The notes under the pieces: generated by a model | Told to the model about the DNA's origin: nothing | The model's database searches: none | What the model saw: the letters and a program-made list of their open reading frames with translations, nothing else | Program-made: the position numbers and the translations under genes | In this document: piece by piece, positions 30,926-34,230 of the stretch | Layout: each line of letters opens with the position of its first letter | Position numbering within the stretch: position 1 is the first letter of the stretch | From: Streptomyces mutomycini | GTDB taxonomy: Bacteria; Actinomycetota; Actinomycetes; Streptomycetales; Streptomycetaceae | DNA: 34,230 bases | Assembly: GCF_001700505.1 (NCBI RefSeq) | Contig: NZ_MAPV01000100.1 | Span: 1-34,230, forward strand | Direction of reading: 5' to 3'

Positions 30926-30955
30926 GTGACATACCGCGTGGTATGTGAGCAGAAT
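30926..30955 (+). promoter_or_regulatory. Promoter with TetR-type operator for the acyl-CoA ligase
   Basis: GTGACA (30926-30931) and CAGAAT (30950-30955) are a plausible -35/-10 pair with 18-bp spacing. In between and overlapping lies the perfect palindrome ACATACC-GCGT-GGTATGT (30929-30946). This is the size and shape of a TetR-family operator; binding would block RNA polymerase. Confidence 0.65.
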
Positions 30956-30998
30956 CAACGCGCCCTTACTGCCACGTAGCGCCCACCGGGAGGACGCC

Positions 30999-32645
<1,647 letters not shown>

Positions 32646-32700
32646 GCCGCGTGTCCGGACCACAGGACGGAGGCCGGGGCGCGGCAGCGACGACGGCCGG

Positions 32701-32740
32701 GGCGGTACATGACGAGGGCGGTACATGACGAGGGCGGTAC
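32701..32740 (+). repeat. 16-bp tandem repeat feeding the terminator
   Basis: GGCGGTACATGACGAG at 32701-32716 and 32717-32732, then a partial GGCGGTAC at 32733-32740. The repeated sequence contains most of the terminator left arm. Confidence 0.85.
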
Positions 32741-32766
32741 GGGAACTCCCGTACCGCCCTCGTCAT
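32725..32766. terminator. 19-bp bidirectional terminator
   Basis: ATGACGAGGGCGGTACGGG (32725-32743) pairs perfectly with 32748-32766 around the loop AACT. It lies between the ligase and the convergent sensor gene. A second, 16-base left arm upstream (32709-32724) can pair with part of the right arm. Confidence 0.9.
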
Positions 32767-32789
32767 AGGCGCCCGATGACGTCCGGGCG

Positions 32790-34230
32790 TCAGTTGGTCC
32801 CTATCTTCGCCAGCAGATCCACGATCCGGGACTGCACCTCGTCGCTCGTCGAGCGCTCCGCGAGGAAGAGCACCGTCTCGCCGGAGGCGAGCCTCGGCAG
32901 GTCCGCCTCCTCCATGCCGGCCGCGGTGTAGACGACGAGCGGCGTGTGGTTCAGCGAGCCGTTCGCACGGAGCCAGTCGATGATCCCGGCGCGCCGGCGG
33001 CGTACCTGCATCAGGTCCATCACCACCAGATTCGGGCGCATCCGGGTGGCGAGGTCGACCGCCTCGCTGTCGCCCGCCGCTCGCGCGACCTGCATGCCGC
33101 GCCGCTCCAGCGTCTCCGTGAGCGCCAGGGCGATCTCCTCGTGCTCCTCGATCACCAGGACCCTCGGCGGATGCTGGTCGCTGTCGCGCGGGGCGAGCGC
33201 CTTGAGGAGCACGGCCGGGTCGGCACCGTAGGCCGCTTCCCTGGTCGCCTGCCCCAGACCGGCAGTCACCAGCACCGGGACCTCCGCCGCGACGGCCGCC
33301 TGACGCAGCGACTGCAGCGCCGTACGGGTGATCGGCCCGGTCAGCGGATCGACGAACAGCGCGGCGGGAAACGCCGCGATCTGGGCGTCGACCTCCTCGC
33401 GGGAGTGCACGATCACCGGACGGTAGCCGCGGTCGCTGAGGGCCTGCTGCGTCGAGACGTCCGGGGCCGGCCAGACGAGCAGCCGGCGCGGGTTGTCCAG
33501 CGGCTCCGGGGGCAGTTCGTCGTCGACGGGCTGCGGCTGCGGCCGGTTGGCCACCTCGACGGCGCCACCGGGTCCGTCCAGCGGCTCAGGCCCTTCGGCA
33601 CCCTCGTCGGGGGCGCCTATCGCGTACGAACGGCCCTCGGACGCGGGCGGGGACATCAGCCGGCCGGAACCGGTGCCGTGCACGGTGTTTCCCTGCGCTG
33701 CGGGCTGCGGAGGAGCCGGGGCCGGGGTGGGCTGCGGAGGTGCGGGAGCCGTGGCGGGCTTGGCCTGCTCGGGCTCGGGCGGGGCGGCGAGCTTACGGCG
33801 CCGGCCGGCACCGCCGAGCGTCTGGTTCTGCTGATGCGCGAGGTGCTGGGCGAAGGGCACGCCCTGACCCAGCGTGCGCACGCTGAACGCGCGGCCCTGG
33901 GTCGAATCCGAGGACGCCGGCATGGGTGCCTCGGCGGGCAGCGGCTGGCGCCGCGCGTCCGCGGCGGGCACCGGCTCGTCGCTGTCGGCCGGATGCGGCT
34001 CCCGCGCGGACGGGGAGTCCGGCGCGGGGCCGGCCGGAGCGGCGATCGTGCCCGTGGTGTGCGTGGTGGCGGCGGGGCCCGCCCAGTGCCCGTCGCCGGC
34101 CGGGTCCACGTCGCCCCCATGGGCCGGTACGGCCTGCTCCTGCACCGGGGTGCCGCTCTGCGCCCAGTCGGGCTGCGGAGGAACGGCGGGCAGCGGCTGC
34201 CCCGGAACGGGATGGCCCGGCCGGGCCATC
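32790..34230 (-). CDS. C-terminal part of a probable hybrid sensor, two receiver-like domains (partial)
   Basis: 479 aa visible; the frame runs off the window edge, so the N-terminus is probably missing, although an ATG occurs at 34229. Residues 1-245 are a Pro/Ala-rich linker with two conserved-looking islands (AFSVRTLGQGVPFAQHLAHQ and GRSYAIGAPDEG). Residues 248-346 form a receiver-like fold (RRLLVWPAPDVS, LFVDPLTG with D294 at the phosphoacceptor position). Residues 355-479 are a second receiver: acidic pair E361-E362, D405 (VVMDLMQ), T435 (VYTAAG), but the conserved Lys is missing (FLAERS). Such C-termini occur on large Streptomyces histidine kinases with GAF or HATPase domains. Which kinase domain is upstream cannot be seen here. 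Confidence 0.75.
   Translation of the reverse strand, partial: MARPGHPVPGQPLPAVPPQPDWAQSGTPVQEQAVPAHGGDVDPAGDGHWAGPAATTHTTGTIAAPAGPAPDSPSAREPHPADSDEPVPAADARRQPLPAEAPMPASSDSTQGRAFSVRTLGQGVPFAQHLAHQQNQTLGGAGRRRKLAAPPEPEQAKPATAPAPPQPTPAPAPPQPAAQGNTVHGTGSGRLMSPPASEGRSYAIGAPDEGAEGPEPLDGPGGAVEVANRPQPQPVDDELPPEPLDNPRRLLVWPAPDVSTQQALSDRGYRPVIVHSREEVDAQIAAFPAALFVDPLTGPITRTALQSLRQAAVAAEVPVLVTAGLGQATREAAYGADPAVLLKALAPRDSDQHPPRVLVIEEHEEIALALTETLERRGMQVARAAGDSEAVDLATRMRPNLVVMDLMQVRRRRAGIIDWLRANGSLNHTPLVVYTAAGMEEADLPRLASGETVLFLAERSTSDEVQSRIVDLLAKIGTN

Overview
The window is high-GC actinobacterial DNA, almost certainly from a Streptomyces chromosome. The signs are extreme third-position GC, frequent GTG starts, GTGA/ATGA translational overlaps, a bldA-free codon style, tRNAs without encoded CCA, and Streptomyces-typical proteins (DUF5926/SEC-C protein, RsbW-like orphan ATPases, DyP peroxidase with a copper cassette). 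Gene order resembles, from memory, the S. coelicolor interval a few tens of kb to one side of oriC. Two things in the DNA itself agree with an oriC-proximal position: several intergenic clusters of DnaA boxes, and a one-mismatch parS site (ParB target). No insertion sequence, CRISPR array, rRNA or intact prophage was seen.

Layout. 1-2752: KptA/Tpt1 RNA 2'-phosphotransferase and an EphD-like hydrolase-SDR fusion, both minus strand, with DnaA boxes on either side of the fusion gene. 3082-6672: a plus-strand four-gene ABC-2 exporter operon (ATPase, permease, ATPase, permease) closed by a 13-bp terminator. 6947-7639: a solitary phage-antirepressor-like protein with a coiled-coil tail. 7898-7982: tRNA-Ser(GCU). 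8032-10121: serS and a HAD phosphatase as an overlapping minus-strand pair. 10122-10732: a 611-bp gene-free region carrying the densest DnaA boxes. 10733-11668: pheA. 11708-16859: a minus-strand periplasmic copper operon in the order YcnI, Sco1/SenC, PCuAC, CopC-CopD, Tat-exported DyP peroxidase; the last gene contains parS. 16963-17757: an unknown membrane protein.

18094-26352 holds signalling and housekeeping genes: an RsbW-like ATPase, aminopeptidase P, a GAF-SpoIIE phosphatase that has lost metal ligands, a degenerate prim-pol-like protein, the SEC-C protein, a second RsbW-like ATPase and a glycerophosphodiester phosphodiesterase. 26551-28065 is an HtrA/DegP-type membrane protease. 28126-29477 is a small accessory patch: tRNA-Ser(UGA), a small Cys/His protein, and a prim-pol gene with a LexA/SOS box right at its start. 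29703-30788: a small secreted protein, then a leaderless SigE-family ECF sigma factor, separated by an unusual structured/G-rich element. 30999-32645: an acyl-CoA ligase whose promoter contains a perfect TetR-type palindrome. 32790-34230: the C-terminal part of a probable hybrid sensor with two receiver-like domains, cut by the window end.

The most interesting signals are the replication/segregation sites (DnaA boxes plus parS within 12 kb), the SOS-controlled prim-pol beside a tRNA, the metal-ligand-deficient SpoIIE phosphatase, and several small non-coding designs (leaderless promoters, duplicated terminator arm, G4/hairpin element). All functional statements are from reading the sequence; no searches were run.
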